Source of the DNA: Clostridia bacterium
GTDB taxonomy: Bacteria; Bacillota; Clostridia; Oscillospirales; Acutalibacteraceae
Direction of reading: 5' to 3'
Length of the DNA stretch: 64,000 nucleotides
Assembly: GCA_017549105.1 (NCBI GenBank)
Contig: JAFYVN010000011.1
Span: 1 to 64,000 of the forward strand
The position numbers and the translations under genes were made by a program. Of this stretch, positions 42,567 through 49,868 are shown one piece after another (position 1 is the stretch's first letter; every line of letters starts with the position of its first letter). The notes beneath the pieces were generated by a model, which was not told the origin of the DNA, made no database searches, and was given only the letters and a program-made list of their open reading frames with translations.

Positions 42567-43721
42567 ATGTTTATCACAAACGACATTAAATATATCGGAG
42601 TCAACGACAGAGAAATTGACCTTTTTGAGGGTCAGTACGTTGTTGAAAACGGAATGGCATATAATTCCTACATCATCGAGGACGAAAAAATTGCCGTGTT
42701 TGACACCGTTGATGCACGTTTCGGCAACGAATGGCTCGCAAACATCAAAGCAGTTCTCGGCGAACGCAAGCCCGATTATCTCATCATTCAGCATATGGAA
42801 CCCGACCATTCTGCCAACATAAATCTTTTTGCCGAAAATTATCCCGAAGCAAAAATTGTTGCATCAAAGAAGGCTTTCGGAATGATGCTTCAGTTCTACG
42901 GTAACGACTATGCGGACAGACAGATTGTTGTCGGTGAGGGCGACACGCTCTCGCTCGGCAGTCACGAGCTGACCTTTGTTACTGCACCGATGGTGCATTG
43001 GCCCGAAGTAATCGTTACCTACGACAGCAAGGATAAAGTGCTTTTCTCGGCTGACGGTTTCGGAAAATTCGGCGCACTTGATGCGGACGAGGACTGGGCG
43101 TGCGAAGCAAGACGCTACTATTTCGGCATCGTGGGCAAATACGGTGTTCAGGTTCAGGCACTTCTCAAAAAAGCTGCCGCTCTTGACATTCAGACCATCT
43201 GTCCCCTTCACGGTCCTGTTCTTACCGAAAATCTCGGATATTATCTTGACCTTTACAACACCTGGTCATCCTACGGCACCGAAAGCGAAGGTATTGTGAT
43301 TGCGTACACAACCGTTTACGGCAACACCCGAAAAGCAGTTGAAATGCTCGCAAAGAAGCTCGAAGAAAACGGCTGCCCGAAGGTTGTTGTGAACGATCTT
43401 GCACGCTGCGATATGGCAGAGGCTGTTGAAGATGCTTTCCGCTACGGAAAAATTGTTCTCGCAACCACAACCTACAACGGTGAAATGTTCCCGTTTATGA
43501 GAGAATTTATCGCTCATCTGACCGAAAGAAACTTCCAGAACAAAACCGTCGGATTCATCGAAAACGGAACCTGGGGTCTTATGGCGGAGAAATTTATGAG
43601 AAGAATGCTCGAAAACAGCAAAAATCTCACTTATACCGAAGCAGGTGTTCACATCAAATCCGCTGTCAATGAAGAAAACATTGCCCAGATTGATGCTCTC
43701 GCAAAAGAGCTTTGCAAATAA
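42567..43721 (+). CDS. Flavodiiron protein (O2/NO reductase)
   Basis: A 384-residue FprA-type enzyme that reduces oxygen to water or NO to N2O, protecting anaerobes. The beta-lactamase-like domain has the diiron ligands in HMEPDHS (H76, E78, D80 and H81), VHWPE (H144), SADGFGKFG (D163) and CPLHGPV (H215). A flavodoxin domain (about 245-384) starts IAYTTVYGNTRKAVEM and binds FMN. AAGGAG precedes ATG 42567; an upstream reading from 42516 is rejected. No rubredoxin or C-terminal extension is present, so electrons must come from a separate carrier. Confidence 0.96.
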   Translation: MFITNDIKYIGVNDREIDLFEGQYVVENGMAYNSYIIEDEKIAVFDTVDARFGNEWLANIKAVLGERKPDYLIIQHMEPDHSANINLFAENYPEAKIVASKKAFGMMLQFYGNDYADRQIVVGEGDTLSLGSHELTFVTAPMVHWPEVIVTYDSKDKVLFSADGFGKFGALDADEDWACEARRYYFGIVGKYGVQVQALLKKAAALDIQTICPLHGPVLTENLGYYLDLYNTWSSYGTESEGIVIAYTTVYGNTRKAVEMLAKKLEENGCPKVVVNDLARCDMAEAVEDAFRYGKIVLATTTYNGEMFPFMREFIAHLTERNFQNKTVGFIENGTWGLMAEKFMRRMLENSKNLTYTEAGVHIKSAVNEENIAQIDALAKELCK

Positions 43722-43765
43722 AAAAACGTCCGTTCAGAAGGGCGGCACACCATAAGAAATTTAAG

Positions 43766-43873
43766 CCTTAAAACGGATATTTGGGCACGTAACTGCGTTA
43801 AAAATGCTCGAAATCCACAAAGGATTTCTGTGCTTTTTGCCTTGTTCCGTATCCAAACTATCTCATTTTAAGG
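43766..43873. repeat. 108-bp imperfect palindrome
   Basis: It begins CCTTAAAA (43766-43773) and ends TTTTAAGG (43866-43873), centred on GAAATCC-ACAAA-GGATTTC (43810-43828). The two arms can be aligned over nearly their whole length with small gaps (GGATATTTGG versus the inverse of CCAAACTATC; GTTAAAAATGC versus the inverse of GCTTTTTGCC). There is no open frame. It could be a MITE-like element or a long RNA hairpin in the 3' region of the flavodiiron transcript. Confidence 0.65.
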
Positions 43874-43923
43874 TGCGAAGCAGTTTTTATCAGATTATTT
43901 TTCGTTCAGACGAAATGACAAAA

Positions 43924-43957
43924 ATCCCGCAATACTTTGTGTATTACGGGATTTTTT
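43924..43957. terminator. Bidirectional terminator after the flavodiiron gene
   Basis: ATCCCGCAATAC/GTATTACGGGAT stem with one mismatch. T tracts follow on both strands, serving the flavodiiron gene and the convergent SleB-like gene. Confidence 0.85.
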
Positions 43958-44001
43958 CGTGAAGTATCAACGGAAAAGAAGCGATAAAAACCTTAACTTC
44001 C

Positions 44002-44553
44002 TTATGGCGTACCGCCCAAGTGGGCGGACTTTCTTATTACCTGAACAGCTGCCGTATACGCTTTGTCCGACGGCTCGAAATCTGCCGACAAAAAATCGGG
44101 ATAATTCTCCGAAATGTATCTGCCGAGCGTTACCGTTCCGTCTGTTTTTTCAAAAATCTGCTCCGCAACAGTCAGCATTTCGGGGTAAGTTCTGCAACCG
44201 CTGAGGGTTATGCACCGGGCAATCAGCTCTGTGCGTGCCGTAAAACATTCGGATGAATCTGAATCAAGCCCGAGTGCATAAAGCGTTTCGTGATTTACCC
44301 GTGAATCATTTTCAAGCTGCTCAAGACGCTGAAAATCAGCAACCGCCCGCTTGGTTTCAAAATCAAAAATTCCGTTTTCTTTGCCGTGATACAAATTCAT
44401 TTTCCTTAATTCGTGCTGAATTCTTGCAACTCTTTCTCCGCTGCTGCCGAGCGTTTCTGCCCTTGCACTGACGGACGATATGAGAATAAGCATAATCAGG
44501 TCAATGGCAAGAAGTGCCGTTAACAGCCACATTTTTCTCGGTTTTCGGCTCAT
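44002..44553 (-). CDS. Exported peptidoglycan-binding protein with degenerate SleB-like domain
   Basis: A 183-residue protein with a signal or anchor (1-31), a PG_binding_1 domain (36-95; GSSGERVARIQHELRKM, KENGIFDFETKRAVADFQ) and a C-terminal 75-residue region. That region, RTELIARCITLSGCRTYPEM through PSDKAYTAAVQVI to HLGGTP, follows the pattern of SleB/CwlJ spore-cortex hydrolases (ELLAR..YAEARGE...; P...A..AA...L; GGA). The catalytic Glu-bearing AEARGE is replaced by TLSGCR, so it is probably inactive as a lytic enzyme. The start is supported by GGGAGC before the ATG. The relationship to SleB is inferred by eye. Confidence 0.65.
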   Translation of the reverse strand: MSRKPRKMWLLTALLAIDLIMLILISSVSARAETLGSSGERVARIQHELRKMNLYHGKENGIFDFETKRAVADFQRLEQLENDSRVNHETLYALGLDSDSSECFTARTELIARCITLSGCRTYPEMLTVAEQIFEKTDGTVTLGRYISENYPDFLSADFEPSDKAYTAAVQVIRKSAHLGGTP

Positions 44554-44750
44554 TTTATCAGCTCCCGAAAATTATTTTTTTACCCGTTTATGCTTTTATG
44601 ACATATAAAATACTGACTTTGGAAAATAATTTTTGAAAATCCGACAATTTTTTCTTTGAAGAAAAATACAAAAAAGACACAATATATAGGTTTTATGTTC
44701 ATTTTAGTAACTATTCACCAATTAAAATTCACCATTGAACAAAAAAGTTG

Positions 44751-44779
44751 TTGACAAATTTCAAATATTAGCTTATTAT
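44751..44779 (+). promoter_or_regulatory. Promoter of the sigma factor / tRNA-like / zinc-ribbon unit
   Basis: TTGACA (44751-44756), a 17-bp spacer and TATTAT (44774-44779), overlapping an additional TATAAT at 44777-44782. Confidence 0.7.
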
Positions 44780-44810
44780 AATTGTTAATAGGGTTTTGCG
44801 AGGTATCTTA

Positions 44811-45389
44811 ATGCAAATAAATCAGCAAAAAAAATTGTCTGATGAAGAGCTTGCGGTTCTTGCCGCAAACGGCGATGATGAGGCTATGGCTCATCTTATT
44901 TCTGCCGTCACTCCCATCGCAAGGGCAAAGGCATCGGGCTTCGCAAACGCAAGAATTTCGAACGAGGATTTAACCCAGGAGGGTATGCTCGGATTTCTTG
45001 ATGCGGTCAAGAAGTTTGACCCGTCAAAGGGTGTGCCGTTCAAGGCATTTGCCGAAATCTGCATCAACAACAGAATCATTTCCGCTGTGCGAATGAATTT
45101 CAACAGCAAAAACGCCGCTCTCTCAAATGCGGTTCCGTTTGAAGCGGATTCCGTTGACATTGCTGCAGGCACCGACCCCGCCGATATTATATCCGACAAG
45201 TTTGAAACCCAGTATCTTGCAGAGCTTCTGAGCAGCGGACTTTCCGAATTTGAAAAGAAAGTCATCGATTTGCGTCTTCAGAACAAAAGCTATGCTCAGA
45301 TTGCGCAGGAGCTTGACCGAAGCGAAAAGGCGGTTGATAATGCGCTTCAGCGAATCAAAAGCAAGATGCACCGAAAACTCAATAAATAA
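44811..45389 (+). CDS. Sigma-70 family factor (SigH-like)
   Basis: A 192-residue alternative sigma factor. Region 2 reads ISNEDLTQEGMLGFLDAVKKFDP, with KGVPFKAFAEICINNRIISAVR, and region 4 reads LSEFEKKVIDLRLQNKSYAQIA, followed by KAVDNALQRIKSKMHRKL. The region 2 style resembles Spo0H/SigH rather than ECF factors. GAGGT lies 7 nt before ATG 44811. It is not in the usual sigH neighbourhood (rlmB, secE). A GNRA-loop hairpin (45391-45404) and a tRNA-like element follow within 25 nt, then a zinc-ribbon gene, apparently in one transcript. Confidence 0.85.
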   Translation: MQINQQKKLSDEELAVLAANGDDEAMAHLISAVTPIARAKASGFANARISNEDLTQEGMLGFLDAVKKFDPSKGVPFKAFAEICINNRIISAVRMNFNSKNAALSNAVPFEADSVDIAAGTDPADIISDKFETQYLAELLSSGLSEFEKKVIDLRLQNKSYAQIAQELDRSEKAVDNALQRIKSKMHRKLNK

Positions 45390-45410
45390 TACTCCGCAAG
45401 GAGTAAATAT

Positions 45411-45480
45411 ATGCCCACGTAGCTTAAAGCAGAGCGTTGAAATTCAAAGGTGGCGGTGCGATTCCGTCCAAGGGCGTCAA
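45411..45480 (+). ncRNA. tRNA-like structure upstream of the zinc-ribbon gene
   Basis: About 70 nt that fold like a tRNA with a reduced anticodon arm. Acceptor: GCCC (45413-45416) pairs with GGGC (45472-45475). TA is followed by a D arm GCTT-AAAGCA-GAGC (45422-45435). A 4-bp mini-hairpin TTGA/TCAA (45437-45447) replaces the anticodon arm. The T arm GGCGG-TGCGATT-CCGTC (45452-45468) has G instead of the universal second U of the TUC loop. The 3' end reads G then TCA instead of CCA. AAGGAG at 45398-45403 precedes a three-codon frame ATG-CCC-ACG-TAG that overlaps the acceptor. It is not a functional elongator tRNA, so a regulatory leader is more likely. Confidence 0.55.
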
Positions 45481-45509
45481 AAATATTTTTTCAAGCGAGG
45501 TTAACAACA

Positions 45510-45788
45510 ATGTACGAAGACAAGACTCTCATCTGTAAGGAATGCGGCGAAGAATTCATCTTCACAGCCGGTGAACAGGAATTCTATGCTGAAAAAGGCT
45601 TTGTAAACGAGCCCCAGCGCTGCAAGACATGCCGTGACGCACGCAAGAATGCTGCCCGTGGCGAGCGTGAATGGTTTGAGGCAACATGTGATTCCTGCGG
45701 TGGAGTTGCAAAGGTTCCCTTTAAGCCCCGTGAGGACAGACCCGTTTACTGCAGCGAATGCTTCGCAAAGAAGCAGGAGCAGGCATAA
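45510..45788 (+). CDS. Zinc-ribbon protein (zf-trcl type)
   Basis: A 92-residue protein with two CxxC pairs making zinc ribbons: LICKECGEEF with RCKTCRDARK, and CDSCGGVAKV with YCSECFAKK. Relatives are small, widespread, uncharacterised proteins in Clostridia, often annotated as zinc-ribbon or cold-shock related. ATG 45510 (MYEDKTLICKEC) has GAGG 9 nt upstream; a longer reading from 45450 starts inside the tRNA-like element and is rejected. The leader is the tRNA-like structure, and a strong terminator follows. Nucleic-acid or ribosome binding is a guess. Confidence 0.88.
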   Translation: MYEDKTLICKECGEEFIFTAGEQEFYAEKGFVNEPQRCKTCRDARKNAARGEREWFEATCDSCGGVAKVPFKPREDRPVYCSECFAKKQEQA

Positions 45789-45814
45789 GCTCTGACTTTA
45801 TATCATGCTTAAAG

Positions 45815-45846
45815 AACCCCCTCGGAAATCCGAGGGGGTTTAAATT
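45815..45846 (+). terminator. Terminator of the zinc-ribbon gene
   Basis: A perfect 11-bp stem AACCCCCTCGG/CCGAGGGGGTT with loop AAAT, then a T-rich stretch. Confidence 0.9.
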
Positions 45847-45959
45847 TTGGGTGAATTTCCAGCCAAAAACTTCAACTGACGGATTATTGAAATAATATGA
45901 TTTGCAAATTATAATTATAGTTGTGAGGTGCTTCAAAAAATTATTTAAGGAGTAAAGTT

Positions 45960-46493
45960 ATGTCAGTAGATATTAATAAAGTCAGCGCACAAATTGCCTC
46001 GTTAAGAAAGGCAAAAGGACTTACTCAGGCTGAACTTGGAGACAGATTGAATGTTTCGTTTCAGGCTGTCAGTAAATGGGAAAGAGCCGAAGCGTTACCA
46101 GATATCGGTCTGCTTGTTGACCTTGCAGGTATTCTTGAAACTTCTGTTGATAATATCCTTACCGGCGGAGAAAAAATGATTAATTACAGAGGAAAAATCA
46201 CTGTTTCGGAGATGAAAGAGGGCATTTCCTGCATAGAAAAATGCGGCAAGCTTCTCGGAAAAGACAATCTGATTTACCGCTGTGCCGTTGACGGCATCAA
46301 CAAGGGAATGAACACGGATATCGTGGAATGTTTTTCAAACGATTACATTTTTGAGTGTTTTGTCGCCGAGGCAATCATTCAGAATCTCAAAGCAGGCTCT
46401 TACATTGACCTGACCGATGTTAAGAATAATTTCAAACACGAGCATTTCAGAAATATTGTTCTTGACTATGCAGTAAAATATGGGGTTAAATAA
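45960..46493 (+). CDS. XRE-family regulator with C-terminal domain
   Basis: A 177-residue protein. The N-terminal HTH (9-64) reads IASLRKAKGLTQAELGDRLN, then VSFQAVSKWERAEALPDIGLL and the usual VDNILTGGE end. A 105-residue C-terminal domain of unknown role (MKEGISCIEKCGKLLGK and following) is also found behind XRE domains in other Clostridia. AAGGAG precedes the ATG, and a terminator follows. It probably controls its own or nearby expression. Confidence 0.88.
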   Translation: MSVDINKVSAQIASLRKAKGLTQAELGDRLNVSFQAVSKWERAEALPDIGLLVDLAGILETSVDNILTGGEKMINYRGKITVSEMKEGISCIEKCGKLLGKDNLIYRCAVDGINKGMNTDIVECFSNDYIFECFVAEAIIQNLKAGSYIDLTDVKNNFKHEHFRNIVLDYAVKYGVK

Positions 46494-46497
46494 AGAA

Positions 46498-46522
46498 AAC
46501 CGCCCGTAGCGGGCGGTTTTTA
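46498..46522. terminator. Bidirectional terminator, XRE gene / topB operon
   Basis: AACCGCCCG/CGGGCGGTT stem with a TAG loop. T tracts are present on both sides. It overlaps the stop codon of the GH5-like gene by 3 nt. Confidence 0.85.
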
Positions 46523-47818
46523 TGTTTTTCCTACAACCAATTTCGAGCCAACCTTTACTTTTATCTGAGGTTTGCTCTTTTTTGTTTTTCCTTCGGGAAG
46601 GACAAGGACATTCCCGTATTTGAAAGCATCCTTGAGCACTGCGGTCATTTCTTTGTTTTCGGTGAAATTCTTTGTTGCAAGCGGCTTTGACCACTTGTTT
46701 CCGATTTCTTCGTAGCTATCAAGAACAAGGTCTGCTTCGGGAACACTGCCACCGAAGATATATGCGGATTTCAGTCCTGCGCCCTTGTAATCGCCGATGA
46801 GCCACGAAATTCCGCCGTCATTGAGTGCGGTGAGCGACTCCGAAAGATTTTCCTCCGCTCTGATTTTACAGACGATGCACGGAATCCTGTTCTGCTTATA
46901 AGTTTTGACCTGTCTGAGAAGCGCGCCTGCCTCAAAGGTGGTTCTGAAATGCGAATAAAATCCGTAGGCAACATTCTGAAGGTCGGTCTTTTCGGGGAGT
47001 GAATCGGGTGTACCCGCCGCCTCAACAATAACAACGTGTCTTTCGTCAACCGTTCTTATCGCCTTTATTGCTCTGCGGTAAAACTTGTTGAGAGTGTCAA
47101 CCTTGCTCTCCCAATCGGCAATGCGGCTGAGAGGTCGGTTAAGAAGGTCATAAGCCGCAACGGTTGCTTCATCTTTATAGTGAGATGCAACCTGAGTCCA
47201 GAATCTTATAACAGCATTTCTCGACTCAAAGCCTTCCTTACCCGAGTTGAAAAGAATGCTCTCGTCTCCGCTTCCGCAGGCTGAATCCGTATTCTGAAAT
47301 CCGGGTGCGGAATGAAGCTCGAAAATAACATAAAGACCCGCTTTTCTGCACTTTTCAACAAGAACATCAAGCTTGTCAAAATCAATATCGTCCTTGCAGT
47401 TATCCTTTCTGCAAAGATACTTGAAACGCAGAGGGATTCTCACGCAGTTTGCGCCAAGTTTTCTGATAATCTTTATATCGGACGGAGTTATAAAGTTTTC
47501 ATAATATTTTTGGCAAAGCTGCCTTGCACCGTAGCTGCCGAACCTCTTTTCGAGGGCATAAAAAACATCGTAGCCTTTCGGTGACTCAATATCAGCCTTG
47601 CTGAAATAAAAAATATCATCGTTGAGATTTATACCTCTCAAGGAGGTTTCAATGCCGTTTTCATTGACGAAGGCGGCATTTTCAGTATGCAGAAAATCCG
47701 ACTCGGCAATCGGTTTTGCTGCCGCTGAAGCCTTTATAAAGCCGTAAACAGTCGGCACCGCCGCCGCTGCCGCACCCGCAGCACAACCCGCAATCATAAT
47801 TTTTTCACTTTCTGTCAA
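46520..47818 (-). CDS. GH5-like glycoside hydrolase lacking catalytic glutamates
   Basis: A 432-residue protein with an N-terminal hydrophobic anchor (6-35) and a GH5-type barrel. The fold markers are SLRGINL near 59, LGANCVRIPLRF (121-132), FELHSAPGFQN (167-176) and YGFYSHFRTTFE (285-296). The acid/base motif NEP is NRP (N227-R228-P229), and the strand-7 nucleophile motif GEF is CKI (317-319). Both catalytic Glu are therefore replaced, though the frame is intact. It is probably a carbohydrate-binding pseudoenzyme. The start is TTG 47818, overlapping the vanZ stop (TTGA) with AGGAGG 8 nt upstream. It is last in the topB operon. Confidence 0.8.
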   Translation of the reverse strand: MTESEKIMIAGCAAGAAAAAVPTVYGFIKASAAAKPIAESDFLHTENAAFVNENGIETSLRGINLNDDIFYFSKADIESPKGYDVFYALEKRFGSYGARQLCQKYYENFITPSDIKIIRKLGANCVRIPLRFKYLCRKDNCKDDIDFDKLDVLVEKCRKAGLYVIFELHSAPGFQNTDSACGSGDESILFNSGKEGFESRNAVIRFWTQVASHYKDEATVAAYDLLNRPLSRIADWESKVDTLNKFYRRAIKAIRTVDERHVVIVEAAGTPDSLPEKTDLQNVAYGFYSHFRTTFEAGALLRQVKTYKQNRIPCIVCKIRAEENLSESLTALNDGGISWLIGDYKGAGLKSAYIFGGSVPEADLVLDSYEEIGNKWSKPLATKNFTENKEMTAVLKDAFKYGNVLVLPEGKTKKSKPQIKVKVGSKLVVGKT

Positions 47819-48246
47819 CGCAATCTCCTCCTTTTGATATAAGAGAAAATATAAAATAATAAACTGACAGCCGCAACACCGGCAAGCGCACCGAGAGAAT
47901 CAACAAACCAATCGGAAACGCTGCATACCCTGTCCGCAACAAAATGCTGATGGATTTCATCCGTTACGGCATATGCAGATGCAATTGCAAACGAGATGAG
48001 CGGTCTCGGTTTTAAACAAGTCTGATAAAGGGCGTTATAAACAAGTACGGCAAGACCCGTAAACTCAAGGAAATGAGCCGCTGTACGGAGAAACGCTTCG
48101 CTTATGGGAAGTTTCAGAAGAAACAGAAGCCAAATGCTTGTTTCGCCCGATTCTTCGCCGTTTTGCGCAGAAAGTGAGAATATAATCCCCATACACACGG
48201 CAACCGCTGCCCACGAAACGGCAATAATAAATGGTCTTTTTTTCAT
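47815..48246 (-). CDS. VanZ-family membrane protein
   Basis: A 143-residue four-helix membrane protein of the VanZ family (teicoplanin-resistance-associated, but widespread with unknown function). It contains the typical FSLSAQNGEES, then RTAAHFLEFTGLAVL and DEIHQHFVADRVCSVSDWFVDSLGALAG. Its ATG shares one base with the stop of the upstream gene (TGATG), and AGAGG lies 8 nt before it. The overlap on both sides implies translational coupling within the topB operon. Confidence 0.92.
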   Translation of the reverse strand: MKKRPFIIAVSWAAVAVCMGIIFSLSAQNGEESGETSIWLLFLLKLPISEAFLRTAAHFLEFTGLAVLVYNALYQTCLKPRPLISFAIASAYAVTDEIHQHFVADRVCSVSDWFVDSLGALAGVAAVSLLFYIFSYIKRRRLR

Positions 48247-49868
48247 CAGTCAAACCTCTTTGTGCCGATAAAACTGATACTGCTTTCAGAGTCAAAAACG
48301 GCAATTCCTTCAACATCCTCCGAAGTGACAAAGCAGCTCGAACGTGAATAAAGCGGATAACAAACCGCCTGCTGAAGGATATAATTCTCTGCCGTAAAGC
48401 ATCCGCCGAGAAGCTCGTCATCGCTTTCAACGGTCATAAGTCTGTCGATTATCATTCCGTAATCCTCACCCGAAAAACGGAACAAGCCTCCGTTTCTGAA
48501 CGAAGCAAGAAAATCAACCGCACTGCTGTAAGCCGATTCGGTGCCGGTAAGCGCAATCTGATACTGACCCTTGCTGACTGCCGTACGGATTTCGGAAGGC
48601 GTTTTGTTCTCTATTGTTATGCCGAGACTGATGCCCATTGTCTTCTGCCATATCTGAAGCTGATTGCGTACAGCAGAATCAAGCCATTCGGGGCAAAGAA
48701 CGGTGAGCTGAACCTTATCCTTACCAAGCTCGGAAATACCCGTCTTCCAGAATTCCTTTGCCGCTTCGGTATCAAAATTGATTTTCGGAGTCTGTCCGCC
48801 TACGGCATCGCGGTAGTTAAGACTGCCCGCAGAGCAGTTTTTGGGCACAAATCCGTCGGTCAAATCCGAATTTTCGGGTGCCTGAGCAAAAAGACTGCGG
48901 TCAATCGAACTGCTCAGTGCAATTCGGAGATTTGCATTTTTCAGACTGGAATCAGAACAGTTGAAGAAGAAACCGAAAACGGAATTGGGATTATTCTGAA
49001 CAACCACCGAATTCTCGGGAATAATCGAATCGGGAGGCAAAAACGCACCGCTGACATTGCCGATTGCAATTTCGTTACCGATTTTTTCGGCATTATAATT
49101 AAAACTGAAATTGACAAGTGAGGGCAGAACCGTCTGTTCGCCCGCATAATAGTTGTTGCGTCTTATGGTTAGGGTTGTTTCTGCATCCCACGAGCTAACA
49201 TAAAACGGTCCGTTGCAGAGCATATGCTTATTACTCAGACCGTATCTGCCGCCTGTTGCGGTAAAAAATTCCTCGTTGCACGGCATAAACACACTCTCGG
49301 TAAGTCTTTCAAGAAAATCCTCACAAGGTTCAAGAAGCTTTATAACGAGGGTGTTGTTATCGGGTGCGGTTACACCGAGGGAAGAAACATCAGCATGACC
49401 AGCATGAATTTCAGCCGCATTTTCAATGATAAAAAGTCGGTGTGCACTCGGTGAGTTCGTTGCGGGAGAAACCGCTCGGCGCATTGCAAAAACAAAGTCA
49501 TTCGCCGTCAGTTTTTCACTGGAAAATTTATTGTAGAACTCTTCACCGAATTCGCTTTTGATTGAAGTGGGGCAATACCATTCGGTACCGGGTTTGAGGA
49601 TAAATGTATAGGTAAGCGAATCGGGAGAAATACTCCACGACTGTGCAATACCGGGTATGATTTCACCCTCAGCCGAGCGGCGCACAAGCCCCTCAAAGGT
49701 GTTGTTGATAATAACGTGAGCCTCGGTATCGCCCGCATACTGCGGGTCAAGAGTGGAGGGCGATTTGCTCAGAGAATAACGGATTGTGCCGTTATCACCG
49801 TTTCTGGCGCAGGATGCAAGGGATAAAAGCATCGCTATTGCCAGAATTACAGAAAGAAAACGCCTCAT
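48246..49868 (-). CDS. Solute-binding protein of the oligopeptide/dipeptide type (OppA-like)
   Basis: A 540-residue lipoprotein with lipobox LASC (residues 17-20). It is a family 5 extracellular solute-binding protein: STLDPQYAGDTEAHVIINNTFEGL, GIAQSWSISPDSLTYTFIL and LTANDFVFAMRRAVSP are the standard blocks. No opp permease or ATPase genes are nearby, so it may feed a remote transporter or act as an orphan receptor. ATG 49868 overlaps the topB stop by 4 nt, with GGAGG 8 nt upstream inside topB. Confidence 0.92.
   Translation of the reverse strand: MRRFLSVILAIAMLLSLASCARNGDNGTIRYSLSKSPSTLDPQYAGDTEAHVIINNTFEGLVRRSAEGEIIPGIAQSWSISPDSLTYTFILKPGTEWYCPTSIKSEFGEEFYNKFSSEKLTANDFVFAMRRAVSPATNSPSAHRLFIIENAAEIHAGHADVSSLGVTAPDNNTLVIKLLEPCEDFLERLTESVFMPCNEEFFTATGGRYGLSNKHMLCNGPFYVSSWDAETTLTIRRNNYYAGEQTVLPSLVNFSFNYNAEKIGNEIAIGNVSGAFLPPDSIIPENSVVVQNNPNSVFGFFFNCSDSSLKNANLRIALSSSIDRSLFAQAPENSDLTDGFVPKNCSAGSLNYRDAVGGQTPKINFDTEAAKEFWKTGISELGKDKVQLTVLCPEWLDSAVRNQLQIWQKTMGISLGITIENKTPSEIRTAVSKGQYQIALTGTESAYSSAVDFLASFRNGGLFRFSGEDYGMIIDRLMTVESDDELLGGCFTAENYILQQAVCYPLYSRSSCFVTSEDVEGIAVFDSESSISFIGTKRFD

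Noticed and set aside
45411-45480. Ordinary tRNA gene
   Set aside because: The anticodon arm is far too short, the T-loop lacks TUC, two acceptor pairs mismatch and the 3' end is TCA; it is kept only as a tRNA-like element.
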